This document shows, one piece after another, positions 1 through 7,579 of a stretch of DNA of 10,771 nt; positions within the stretch are counted from its first letter, which is position 1, and each line of letters opens with the position of its first letter. The translations under genes and the position numbers were made by a program. Origin of the DNA: Thalassiosira profunda (lineage: Eukaryota > Bacillariophyta > Thalassiosirophyceae > Thalassiosirales > Thalassiosiraceae); NCBI GenBank assembly GCA_036939355.1, contig JALLAP010001419.1, forward strand, positions 1-10,771, given 5' to 3'. The notes under the pieces were generated by a model. The model saw only the letters and a program-made list of their open reading frames with translations, searched no databases and was not told the DNA's origin.

Positions 1-19
1 TTTGGGGCGGGGGCGTTCT

Positions 20-49
20 GGGGGCAAAATCGCCCTTTAGTTTGCCCCC
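20..49. repeat. Short inverted repeat (GGGGGCAAA / TTTGCCCCC)
   Basis: A perfect 9-bp inverted repeat has arms at 20-28 and 41-49 around a 12-nt spacer. A third, direct partial copy (GGGCAAAATT) follows at about 50-59. It could be a small hairpin or a dimer binding site in the promoter of the downstream gene. No function can be assigned from sequence alone. Confidence 0.5.
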
Positions 50-57
50 GGGCAAAA

Positions 58-65
58 TTACGTCA
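58..65 (+). promoter_or_regulatory. CRE/bZIP-like element TTACGTCA
   Basis: TTACGTCA matches the TGACGT core on the opposite strand, the class of site bound by bZIP factors. In diatoms, TGACGT-core elements are known in CO2/cAMP-responsive promoters. A second TACGTCA lies upstream of the UGPase/PGM gene at 7770-7776. Such an 8-mer is easily found by chance, so this is only a candidate site. Confidence 0.25.
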
Positions 66-382
66 CCAAACCCGCTTTCGCTTCGTCAGCGCACAACACC
101 GCCACCAAAGCGTTCGCTTGTTGCTTGTGTTCCTCCCACCAAACCACCGCGCTTCTCCTCCACGCCCTCCTCTTTGTCAGCGCCTGTGTTGGTTGGGTGC
201 GCGGTCGCCTCCCGGGCTCATTGTTTGCAGAGCCGTCGGCTAGACATATCTTTTGCAGCGTCGGAGCCTGTTGTGCTGTAGAAGTCGAGTCGACGAGCAT
301 CCGGGATCTCGCATTGGCGTCGGAAACTTGCGAGGGACTTCGCTGCTCGGTCTTGATCTCGGTTCATAAATATACAAGCACC

Positions 383-2721
383 ATGCGTCTCGCCAATGCG
401 TTGCTCATCGCTGTCGCCGCCGGCGGCGCCGAGGGCTTCCAGCTTGCATCCCCGCCGCGGGTGGGTTCCTCGATGCAGGTCTCCGCCACGATGAACGAGG
501 TCGCCGAGGCCACCTCCGCCCCCAACGGGAGCATGAGTTATGCCGACGTGAACAAGCTCGCCTTCCGCGCGTTGCAAAAAGAGTGCAAGACGCTGGGGTT
601 GTCGGCCATGGGCACCACCGCGGCCCTGAGGGGACGGCTGCTGGAGCACTTTGGGTTGAGCAGGGAGGCTGCGGCTGTGGTGGACGTGCCCAAGGCGACC
701 GTCGCCGAGATTGAGGTATGTCTATGTCTCTATGCCGTGATAATTGCATTACTTGCACATCTTGTGCTCACTTTCTTTCGATCCCACTGCAATTGCTGCA
801 AACACCAATAGGAGCTCTGCGCCACGGAGGGCATTTCTTTTTGCGACGAATCCGATCCGGACTTCGACTTCAAATCGGTCCTCTCGGAGGTCATGATGAA
901 ATCCTCGATGGGACACTGGAAGGGGGCCACGCGCAAGCTCAAAAAGCTCACTAAAAAGTACTCGACTCCGGACCAGCCGGTGCCCCGGGAGGCCTACCTG
1001 GCGGTGTTGGAAGCCTGTGCTGCGAACAGACTTAATGGGGCGCGGGCTGCTGAGCCGGCGAGGAGAATTCTGGAGGATATGAGCACCTTCGGATACGAGA
1101 TTCCTGCCGAGTTGGCGAATGCCTGTGTCGTTTCGTCGTTGGGCGAAGGGGCTGGAGGGACGCACGATGACTGCGGAGGCATCGACACGGCATTGGCCAT
1201 GGTGGCCGCCATTGAAGCATCTCCGGGTGGCGAGGGCATTCTCACAGACGCGAGCTATGGCCGCCTGGTTTCGGCTTTGGCCAAGGATGGTGCTGTGGAG
1301 GAAGCCGAGCTGGTGCTGCGGTCGATGGTTGCAGAGAAATCGTTCACGCCCCAACTGGGAACTTTCGCCGATGTGGCCAAGGCAGCGGCTCAATCAGACG
1401 ATCGTGCCGAAGACGTGCTGCAGGTCCTTACCTATGCCAAGGCGGCAGGATACGAGCTTGACAACATTGCTGCTGTCGAGACTGGGCGCGAGCTCCTTGC
1501 CAGTGGTGTCATTGCCGCTGAAAAGATGGACAACCTCGCCCTCGGTCTGCGTCTGCTGACTGCTGCTGCCAAGGCGGAGGGGTGCGCTCCTGACAGTGGC
1601 GATGACCTCGTGGCGTCGTCCTCCAGCGCCGCGCAGAGGGCGTGCACCCTCATACACAAGCGGGCAATTCAGAAGGCGTGTGAGGATAGCAACTGGAAGC
1701 TGGCAGTGAAGCTGCTCGAGCTCATGCCGAAGAGGGGGCTTTCGCCCGCGACTAGCGTTTGGAGGAACGTGCTGCAGACCTGTTGTAAGAACGAGAAGAG
1801 CCGGAAGGCCACTGCCATTTTGCTCGATTGGGTGAGTAAATCTTGGGTTCGTCTGAGAGCTGAGAGTGTTGTGGCTTATCGCATGATGCTAACGGATTGT
1901 TGTTTCCCTTCCTCGCTTTTCAGATCTCTTTGGCCAATGAAGGCAAGGCCGACAAGCCTCCTGTCTCTGCCTTCAACACAGTGGTTAATACGTGCGAGGT
2001 TTGCGGCGAGGAGGATCTGACGGTGAAGGTCCTCGACATCATGCGAGACACCCTGGACACCGAGGGCAACATTATCACGTTCAACATCGCTCTCAAGCGA
2101 CTGGCCAAGATGGGCAACGTCGTCGGCTGCGAGGGTATCCTCATCGGCATGCTCGACGAGGGCCTCGAGCCGAACGTCGTTTCCTACACCACGACCATTG
2201 GCGCCTGTGCCAAGGAGGGGATGAAGAACTCTGCCATGGCCTCGATGTGGCTCCAGCGGATGCGAATGCGGAACGTCCAGCCCAACTTTCACACGTACAA
2301 CACCGCACTGGCGGCCTGCCTCGACGGCAAGCTCGAGAGCACCTTCATCGCGTCGAAGATTGCCGCGGAAATGATCGAGGACGCCGAGAAGGAGATTGCT
2401 TGTGGCCTCAAGGGTGCGGTGGACTTCAAATCCACGCTTCCCGACTCGTATACGAAGGTGCTGGGGCGGCAGCTCATGAAGCAGTTGCGGGAGAACTGGC
2501 GGAGTGGCGACATCGATATGGCGCTGGCCAAGTCCACGACGCGGGTGCCGTTGCTCAAACTCGTCGATTTCGATAAGACCATCGACGAGGCGCGGATGGC
2601 GACGATACAATGCGACGTCGAGGAGGAGGAGGACGAGAAGGTCGAGACTGCCGAGCAGAACTACGAGTTCGATTTGCTGAAGGAGATGCACAAGGACGAC
2701 CACCGCACGGCCATGGTATAG
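383..2721 (+). CDS. SAP-domain pentatricopeptide-repeat protein, probably plastid-targeted (3 exons)
   Basis: Exons are 383-715, 812-1831 and 1924-2721 (TAG stop). Both introns are phase 0, giving 716 residues. The ATG at 383 has A at -3 and yields a hydrophobic signal-peptide-like start (MRLANALLIAVAAGGAEG) followed by F19-Q-L-A-S-P-P, then a Ser/Ala/Met-rich stretch. This fits the bipartite secondary-plastid presequence with Phe at +1. Residues about 58-92 form a SAP domain (FRALQKECKTLGLSAMGTTA onward, then LRGRLLEHFGL), a helix-turn-helix motif known to bind nucleic acid. Exons 2 and 3 carry degenerate ~35-residue PPR helical hairpins. The clearest are in exon 3, around SAFNTVVNTCEVCGEEDLTV, NIITFNIALKRLAKMGNVVG, NVVSYTTTIGACAKEGMKNS and NFHTYNTALAACLDGK. 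The C-terminus is acidic (a CDVEEEEDEK stretch). PPR proteins bind organellar RNA; a role in plastid RNA processing, stability or nucleoid function is inferred. Mitochondrial targeting is the main alternative. No catalytic SMR or DYW domain is visible. Confidence 0.88.
716..811 (+). other. Intron 1 of the SAP-PPR gene (96 nt)
   Basis: The donor is GAG|GTATGT and the acceptor CCAATAG|GAG. The intron is phase 0, and splicing joins A-E-I-E to E-L-C-A-T-E-G-I-S-F in the frame that carries the PPR region. It falls shortly after the SAP domain and so separates the presequence/SAP exon from the PPR exons. Confidence 0.85.
1832..1923 (+). other. Intron 2 of the SAP-PPR gene (92 nt)
   Basis: The donor is TGG|GTGAGT, a branch-point-like GCTAAC lies near 1889, and a pyrimidine-rich tract ends at the acceptor TTTTCAG|ATC. 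The intron is phase 0. Splicing restores a continuous PPR array (AILLDW joined to ISLANEGKADKPPVSAFNTV). Confidence 0.9.
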
Positions 2722-2873
2722 ACAGGCAATCTCCATCCACATCAATTCCGCACCAACACACACACACACATTTGATGGCCGGCGCTGGTGGTGCTCGGCG
2801 AGTGATTATCGACCGACTAGTCCGAGGGCGCCCGCCGTGTAAATAATTTGTCTTTGTCGAAGCTATCCTCGCA
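2722..2873. other. Convergent 3' interval with (AC)n microsatellite
   Basis: The SAP-PPR gene (+) and the oxidoreductase gene (-) end only 152 bp apart, so their 3' UTRs and polyadenylation sites must share or overlap this interval. It contains a short CA run at 2756-2768 and an AT-rich TGTAAATAATTTG at 2838-2850. The latter could serve as a poly(A) signal for the plus-strand transcript. No AATAAA is present. Confidence 0.45.
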
Positions 2874-4859
2874 CTAAAGCTCCTTTGAGTTAGCCCATTC
2901 AATGAAGGCATCCCGGCCGTAACCTGTGTCGGCGCCTCCACCCGTAATTTGCGCTCGAAACGTTGAGTTGTTGTATGCATCGAGAAACGATAATACTGAT
3001 GGCTGTCTGTTGGTATGCAGCAGTAACACATTGGATGATCCTGTTGCCTGCCACTTCGACAGCTTTTGTATCGTTCGCTGTCTCCAGGGAAGCCACTTTA
3101 GCTTCATGATTGCCACCACTCTCGCTAGCACTCGTAGCTGAGCTCCCAGCAACCGACCAATTGGCCCGCACCCAGCCAAAAGCCCCGATATCCTTTGCGT
3201 TGCCAGCGCCATAGATATTCGATACAGCAGATAGCCATGGGATGGATAGGAGTGGAGAGTCCTGGCAATGTGCCGCACAGTCAGCCCATTCACAAGTGCT
3301 AGACAGACTTCATTGATGATCTCTGCCGCATGCGGACCTGCAGCGGATGCGCCAAGGATTCTCCCATTGGTCTTCTCTGTACGGAGCTCGACAAAGTTTG
3401 CCTCTGAGCTTCGCTCTCGACTTTCTACGTCGGCTCGATCACTGCCACTCTCTGGGACGTAAAGGTTGTCAAACCCATCGATGCCGTAGCGACGAATGCA
3501 TTCTGCTTTGGTCATTCCAGCAGACGCCATCTCTGGATCTGTGTAGGTCACTCGCGGAACAAATGGATGTGTAGCAGAAGAGCGCAGGAACGAGGGCAAT
3601 AGCGCGTTGCGGACCGCATTGAACCCCGTCCAGCCTGCATGTATTGCTCGTCGATCTCTCGAAGGTACAGCTGAGGCACAGTCTCCACAAGCATAAACGT
3701 GCCTAGCTGACGACCGAAGGTATGAATTCACTGTCACCCCCTCTTTGGCATTCCAATCTATTCCGGCGCGGTCGAGCTGCAAACTATTCAGAGAAATCTC
3801 TGGTGATCTCCCGGTGCAAATGATGATACAGTCCACAGGAATGGATGTATTGCTGTCCGTCAAGAGATGCGCTCCATCTCCGCCGCCGACAACATCCTTT
3901 GCACGAGATCCCAGAAAGATATTGCATTTATCGTTCGAAAGTATCTTGATTGCAGATTGTTGTAACGTGACATCTTCACCTGGAAGCATTGCAGGGGCAA
4001 CAATCGATACATTGAGCGCATCTCCACCGAGTCGAGACAGAGATTGTCCCAGCTCGCACGCAGTTGCTCCGCCTCCGACAATTGCAATGTTCCTCATCCC
4101 AGCATTGAGCAAAGCATCCATTGCATTGGGCCTCAGCAGAGATCGGTATGTATAGCAGGGCACGTAAGCCTCAGAAGCCGCCTTTGTCAGAGCCTCCGGC
4201 AGTACAGGAGATGCTCCTGTTGCAATGATGATATTCTTGGCCGACACGATTCTTTCATTAAGTGTTGCATTTCCCAGAGAGACGCCGTTCCCTTCCAACC
4301 AGGTAGAGTTGTCGAAGCACGATAATCTCATCTCGTGGCCAGATACAAAGTAACAGTCTTGCACAAACTCCAGATCCAAGTTGGGCACATCTCCGATGCG
4401 GGATGGATCCTCCCGCGCACGGACTTTGCCCACCGCATCGTTGGCTTGCAACCGAGATAGTTTCAGCCACTTGCTCTTCGATGGGGCTTCATTAGTTGCA
4501 TCGTTCCACCTGCAAGAAGCAGCTGCCATTTTAGCAATCGATCGTACTGCTTTGGATGGCACGCACGCCGCGTTGGTGCAGTCGCCTCCAAGAGTAAATT
4601 CGACGGTGCATGCACCATCTTCGATGTGCGCTTGCTCGATCAGCAACGTTTTGAAGCCCACCGAGCTCGCCGTCCCAGCCGCAAAGAGGCCGCTGGCACC
4701 AGCACCGACGACAACGCAATCATAGTCGTACTTTTTATTTGCAGGGAAAATGCTCCAGGCGTCTGCTGTTTGGAGTAGCGGAGCCAGCAGCAGCATCGAA
4801 GCCATCAGTAGCATAAGCACCATCATTTTGTTGTTTAGGGTGGTGCCTGTGAACCACAT
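2874..4859 (-). CDS. Mercuric-reductase-like FAD/NAD(P) disulfide oxidoreductase with N-terminal hydrophobic leader
   Basis: A single open frame encodes 661 residues from the ATG at 4859. An ATG at 4826 (M12) has the better start context (AACAAAATGATGG). The frame continues upstream to 4964 but without an ATG. Residues about 12-34 are strongly hydrophobic and end in TADA|WSIFPA, a signal peptide with an aromatic residue at +1. The FAD Rossmann motif GAGASG is at 52-57. The redox-active pair C94/C99 (GGDCTNAACVPSK) matches the glutathione reductase / lipoamide dehydrogenase / MerA class. The NAD(P) Rossmann motif GGGATA begins at 262, and the second FAD contact CGD has D393. The dimerisation domain ends with H536 in LHSYPSHGYLLYR. 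The usual Glu partner of the catalytic His (HPTxxE) is not seen. There is no N-terminal HMA domain and no C-terminal vicinal Cys pair, so true mercury reduction is unlikely; the substrate is unknown. About 67 residues after KWLPWRQ have no recognised counterpart, and the protein ends in SKEL. The gene lacks introns and is visibly more AT-rich than its neighbours. Confidence 0.87.
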   Translation of the reverse strand: MWFTGTTLNNKMMVLMLLMASMLLLAPLLQTADAWSIFPANKKYDYDCVVVGAGASGLFAAGTASSVGFKTLLIEQAHIEDGACTVEFTLGGDCTNAACVPSKAVRSIAKMAAASCRWNDATNEAPSKSKWLKLSRLQANDAVGKVRAREDPSRIGDVPNLDLEFVQDCYFVSGHEMRLSCFDNSTWLEGNGVSLGNATLNERIVSAKNIIIATGASPVLPEALTKAASEAYVPCYTYRSLLRPNAMDALLNAGMRNIAIVGGGATACELGQSLSRLGGDALNVSIVAPAMLPGEDVTLQQSAIKILSNDKCNIFLGSRAKDVVGGGDGAHLLTDSNTSIPVDCIIICTGRSPEISLNSLQLDRAGIDWNAKEGVTVNSYLRSSARHVYACGDCASAVPSRDRRAIHAGWTGFNAVRNALLPSFLRSSATHPFVPRVTYTDPEMASAGMTKAECIRRYGIDGFDNLYVPESGSDRADVESRERSSEANFVELRTEKTNGRILGASAAGPHAAEIINEVCLALVNGLTVRHIARTLHSYPSHGYLLYRISMALATQRISGLLAGCGPIGRLLGAQLRVLARVVAIMKLKWLPWRQRTIQKLSKWQATGSSNVLLLHTNRQPSVLSFLDAYNNSTFRAQITGGGADTGYGRDAFIEWANSKEL

Positions 4860-4966
4860 GGACGCATCGATTTTGCTCGATGCCCAGGATCCTGCCTGCA
4901 CCGGCTGCCCAAGCCTCTCACCTCTGCACCCCCAAGCTTGCCAGCTCGATGCTCGATGGCCCAAAA

Positions 4967-5132
4967 GGCGAAATATGCAAGTAAATATGCAAAAATAGCT
5001 CTACGTATTCCTACACGTAGAATCAGTACCAGGGATAGCTGTATGTACGTAGGTTTGCTATAGTACGCCGTAAGTTATCTATATTTTTGCATTTTTTGGC
5101 CCAATTTTTGCATATTTACATGCATATTTGCC
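4967..5132. repeat. Imperfect ~30-bp inverted repeat pair
   Basis: The left arm is 4967-4996 and the right arm 5104-5132. The reverse complement of the right arm matches the left except for one missing base and one mismatch. Each arm contains two tandem AAATATGCA units. The 107-bp interior includes GTACGTAGG and a further TTTTTGCAT copy. This could be a small non-autonomous element with terminal inverted repeats or a regulatory array; no clear target-site duplication is visible. Confidence 0.6.
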
Positions 5133-5160
5133 GGAATATAAGAGCGAAATATGCAAAAAT
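4971..5160. repeat. Cluster of AAATATGCAAAAAT motifs, both orientations
   Basis: The exact 14-mer AAATATGCAAAAAT occurs at 4983-4996 (+), 5104-5117 (-) and 5147-5160 (+). Shorter copies are AAATATGCAA at 4971-4980 (+) and AAATATGCA at 5121-5129 (-). A degenerate copy (AAAAAATGCAAAAAT) lies at 5083-5097 (-). The first and last plus-strand copies also share a preceding GCG. The element resembles the octamer ATGCAAAT only superficially. Its place between two divergent genes fits a multi-site transcription-factor array, but a degraded repeat is also possible. Confidence 0.65.
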
Positions 5161-5200
5161 ATTTTTTTAACAGCCCTAAGGCTCTGTCCTCGCAAAAGGT

Positions 5201-5279
5201 AACAGTACTGGGGTATTGCATTTTAGTCCTTTTAGTAAGTTGTACCTAACAAAAAATTGAATTTACCCCAAGTACTGTT
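5201..5279. repeat. Long inverted repeat, arms about 15 bp, just upstream of UXS
   Basis: AACAGTACTGGGGTA at 5201-5215 pairs with TACCCCAAGTACTGTT at 5264-5279, with one bulged A and a 48-nt AT-rich spacer. The arms include the palindrome AGTACT. It may form a strong hairpin in DNA or RNA, be the terminal repeats of a tiny mobile element, or be a paired binding site. It ends 61 bp before the UXS start codon. Confidence 0.6.
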
Positions 5280-5340
5280 CCTGTGCCCCTCATTCACTTC
5301 TCACTTCTCAACTCCTTCCCAGCGTTGGTGCACCCCAACG

Positions 5341-7166
5341 ATGGCCGTCCTCCCACGCCACCGGCGCCGCTACGGCCACCCCAACAACGGGCCCTACCCC
5401 CCTCCCCCGTCGCCCAATCATGGCAACCACGGTGGCTACCACGGAAACGGCGGTGGCGGATCCTCCGGACGCCTCCTCAGCCAGCAGTCCGCCCTCCTGC
5501 TTATCGTTGGAGCGGCCCTGGGCTACATCGTGACGCTCAACAGCGGCGGCGCGCCCAGCGATCGGGCCGGGCTGGACGAAATCGTCAAGAATCTGGAGCG
5601 GCAGCGCGCCGCGGCGGCGTCGGCGTCGGCGTCGCTGAGCAGCCGCGACGAGGTCCGCGGCCCCATGAACGTGCTGCAGGACAGCCGCGAGGCGGCGGCG
5701 CTGCTGCGGGGGGACGCCGGGGCGGGGGCGAACCACGCGCTGCCGACCCACCGCCGCGCGTCGGCCGATTCGCAGGCGGAGGACGTGGAGGCCGCCCCCG
5801 AGGTTGCAGGGGACTCCGAGGCCGAGGAGGAGTCGGCGGACGAAGCGGAAGTGTCTGCGGCGGGATCCCCGGACGAGCCCCAGCCGGCGGCGGCGGTGGA
5901 ACGGAAGGAGGCCGCGGCGGCCGCCCGCACGCATCGCACGTACAGGGAGACGGAAAAGGAGGACGACGACCTCTCCGAGGTCCAGAAGCGCTTCGTGGAA
6001 ACGCAGAGGCTCATTTCGACCCAGTCCATCCCCACGGCCACCAACCCACACGTGATGAAGACGGTGAGTCATCGCATGGCATGGACTTTTCTTGGTCTGC
6101 GTTTATATCATGCAACTCTTACAAATGCACTATTGCCATTGTTCAGCCCGCTCTCCCCGATTCCAAGCGCAAAAAGATCCTCATCACCGGGGGCGCCGGT
6201 TTCGTGGGATCTCACCTGACGGATAAGCTCATGATGGAGGGCCATGAGGTGATTGTGCTCGACAACTTCTTCACGGGGCAGCGCAAGAACATTGAGCATT
6301 GGATGAGCCATCCTCGCTTCACGCTGGTGGTGCATGATGTGACGGAGCCGATCATGCTGGAGGTCGACGAAATTTATCATTTGGCGTGCCCGGCCAGCCC
6401 GCCGCACTACCAATACAACCCAGTGAAGACCATCAAAACGAGCACAATGGGAACCATCAATATGCTCGGACTCGCCAAGCGTGTGAAGGCGAAGATGCTT
6501 TTGACCTCGACTTCGGAGATTTACGGAGACCCCAAGGTCCATCCCCAGCCGGAAAGCTACTGGGGAAATGTCAACACGATCGGACCGCGCGCGTGCTACG
6601 ACGAGGGGAAGCGCGTAGCCGAGACGATGATGTACTCCTACAAAAACCAAAACGACATCGACGTTCGCGTGGCTCGTATCTTCAACACGTTTGGACCGCG
6701 GATGCACCCGAACGACGGGCGCGTGGTGTCCAACTTCATCATTCAGTCTCTGCAGGATAAGCCGCTGACCATCTACGGCGATGGCAGTCAGACGCGGAGC
6801 TTTCAGTATGTTTCGGATTTGGTCGATGGGCTCCACGCGTTGATGAACCACGGATACGATTTGCCCGTGAACCTGGGCAATCCCGATGAATATACGGTCA
6901 AGCATTTCGCGGAATATATCAAAGAGATCACTGGCAGCGGATCGGAGATTTCCTTCCTCCCTGCGACGAAGGACGATCCGACGCAGCGGAAGCCGGACAT
7001 CACCACTGCGAAGCGCGAGCTGGAATGGTCGCCGAGGGTATCTGTGAAGGAGGGGCTCCAGAAGACGATCGCATATTTCAGCAGGGTCTTGGAGGAGAGC
7101 GGGGAGATCATTCCGACTGGGCAGGAAGCGTCCAAGCCCAAGCCAAAGGTTGCGGACGAGGCATAA
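5341..7166 (+). CDS. UXS: UDP-glucuronate decarboxylase (UDP-xylose synthase), type II membrane protein, 2 exons
   Basis: Exons are 5341-6063 and 6147-7166 (TAA stop), joined in phase 0, giving 580 residues. The enzyme converts UDP-glucuronate to UDP-xylose and CO2 with bound NAD+; it is an extended short-chain dehydrogenase. Exon 2 is almost entirely catalytic domain. It has the NAD-binding GGAGFVG at 256-262, the T-S-E catalytic loop at 363-365 ([11 protein letters not shown]), Y392-xxx-K396 ([11 protein letters not shown]), and the family blocks [51 protein letters not shown] and LGNPDEYT. It closely resembles animal UXS1. Exon 1 encodes a short basic, Pro/His/Gly-rich cytosolic tail, a single membrane anchor at about 50-66 ([17 protein letters not shown]) and a long low-complexity, acidic Ala/Glu-rich stem to residue 241. 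This is the topology of Golgi/ER-lumenal UXS, but the stem is much longer than in animals. The ATG at 5341 has A at -3 and G at +4. Confidence 0.95.
6064..6146 (+). other. Intron of the UXS gene (83 nt)
   Basis: The donor is ACG|GTGAGT and the acceptor ATTGTTCAG|CCC, phase 0. Splicing switches from the frame of the membrane anchor and stem to the frame of the catalytic domain, joining NPHVMKT to [16 protein letters not shown]. The intron therefore sits almost exactly at the stem/catalytic-domain border. Confidence 0.92.
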
Positions 7167-7431
7167 TTTATGTTGCTGATTGAAGTGTTGCGTCGAAAGA
7201 AATCTAATGAAGGGCACCGAAAAGAAAATATGCGCAGAGGATTTTGATAGGTAGGGGCGGAACCGCCGGCTGTTGACGGGGCGGGGCTTTCGGCTTCGCG
7301 ATAAATAGTAATGCCTGGAACAACTTGTTTGTACGAGACCTTTTCTCTTTGCAATTTTACGATCACGGACGCCAGTGGATTGTCTGTATACGATGTGATC
7401 TGCCCAGTTGATTGTGGCGTCGCCTGCCACG

Positions 7432-7452
7432 CAGCCCCCAGCCCCCAGCCCC
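7432..7452. repeat. Tandem repeat, three perfect CAGCCCC units
   Basis: Three contiguous perfect copies of CAGCCCC are followed by a GGCCGATGGG flank. It is a short minisatellite-like run with no evident function. Confidence 0.7.
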
Positions 7453-7579
7453 GGCCGATGGGTTGCTAGCATCGATGCTGCTGGTAGCTGGAAGCTGAAC
7501 GGCATTGAGAAGGTGCAGCACTAACTGCTATTTCATGAAGGCCGCAAATTGTGTTACGTCGCCCTCGCCTGTTAGGCGC

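Larger units (their letters stand above)
1..382. other. Upstream region and 5' leader of the SAP-PPR gene
   Basis: No convincing gene is seen here on either strand: the open frames lack ATG starts or have shadow-like composition. The stretch holds a short inverted repeat at 20-28/41-49, a CRE/bZIP-like TTACGTCA at 58-65 and an AT-rich ATAAATATA at 366-374, just before the chosen ATG. The frame of gene 1 stays open upstream of 383, back to about 125, but only through a TTG and without an ATG, so the start at 383 is preferred. Confidence 0.5.
4860..5340. promoter_or_regulatory. Divergent intergenic promoter region (oxidoreductase - / UXS +)
   Basis: No gene is seen in these 481 bp. They separate two divergently transcribed genes and so probably hold both promoters. 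The centre is very AT-rich compared with the flanking coding DNA. It contains the AAATATGCAAAAAT motif cluster (4971-5160), a small CTACGT/ACGTAG inverted repeat at 5001-5006/5015-5020 and a longer inverted repeat at 5201-5279. The last 55 bp before the UXS ATG are C/T-rich with repeated TCACTTCTC, which looks like a 5' UTR. Confidence 0.6.

Noticed and set aside
1876..2769. 297-codon minus-strand open frame over the third PPR exon
   Set aside because: It is antisense to clear PPR repeats, with Leu/Val/His/Arg-rich shadow composition.
2874..4859. True mercuric reductase (merA) and a mercury-resistance locus
   Set aside because: There is no HMA domain, no C-terminal vicinal cysteine pair and no mer regulator or transporter nearby. 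Only the general family is supported.
5308..6072. 254-codon minus-strand open frame over UXS exon 1
   Set aside because: It is an Arg/Gly/Val-rich antisense shadow of the low-complexity Ala/Glu/Asp stem.
5283..6146. Continuous plus-strand frame upstream of the UXS catalytic domain, read without splicing
   Set aside because: It begins at GTG, with no ATG, and encodes Arg/Gly/Pro-rich low complexity. The overlapping frame from the ATG at 5341 gives a membrane anchor and joins the catalytic frame through a consensus GTGAGT..CAG phase-0 intron.
7311..7469. 52-codon ATG frame with six cysteines in the UXS to UGPase/PGM intergenic region, preceded by a TATA-like ATAAATAG
   Set aside because: It is short, has no signal peptide, ends in the CAGCCCC tandem repeat and resembles no known family. 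There is no sign of splicing or codon bias, so chance is the simplest reading.
6108..7505. 465-codon minus-strand open frame over UXS exon 2 and its 3' flank
   Set aside because: It is antisense to highly conserved UXS catalytic sequence and has no recognisable motifs, so it is taken as a shadow.
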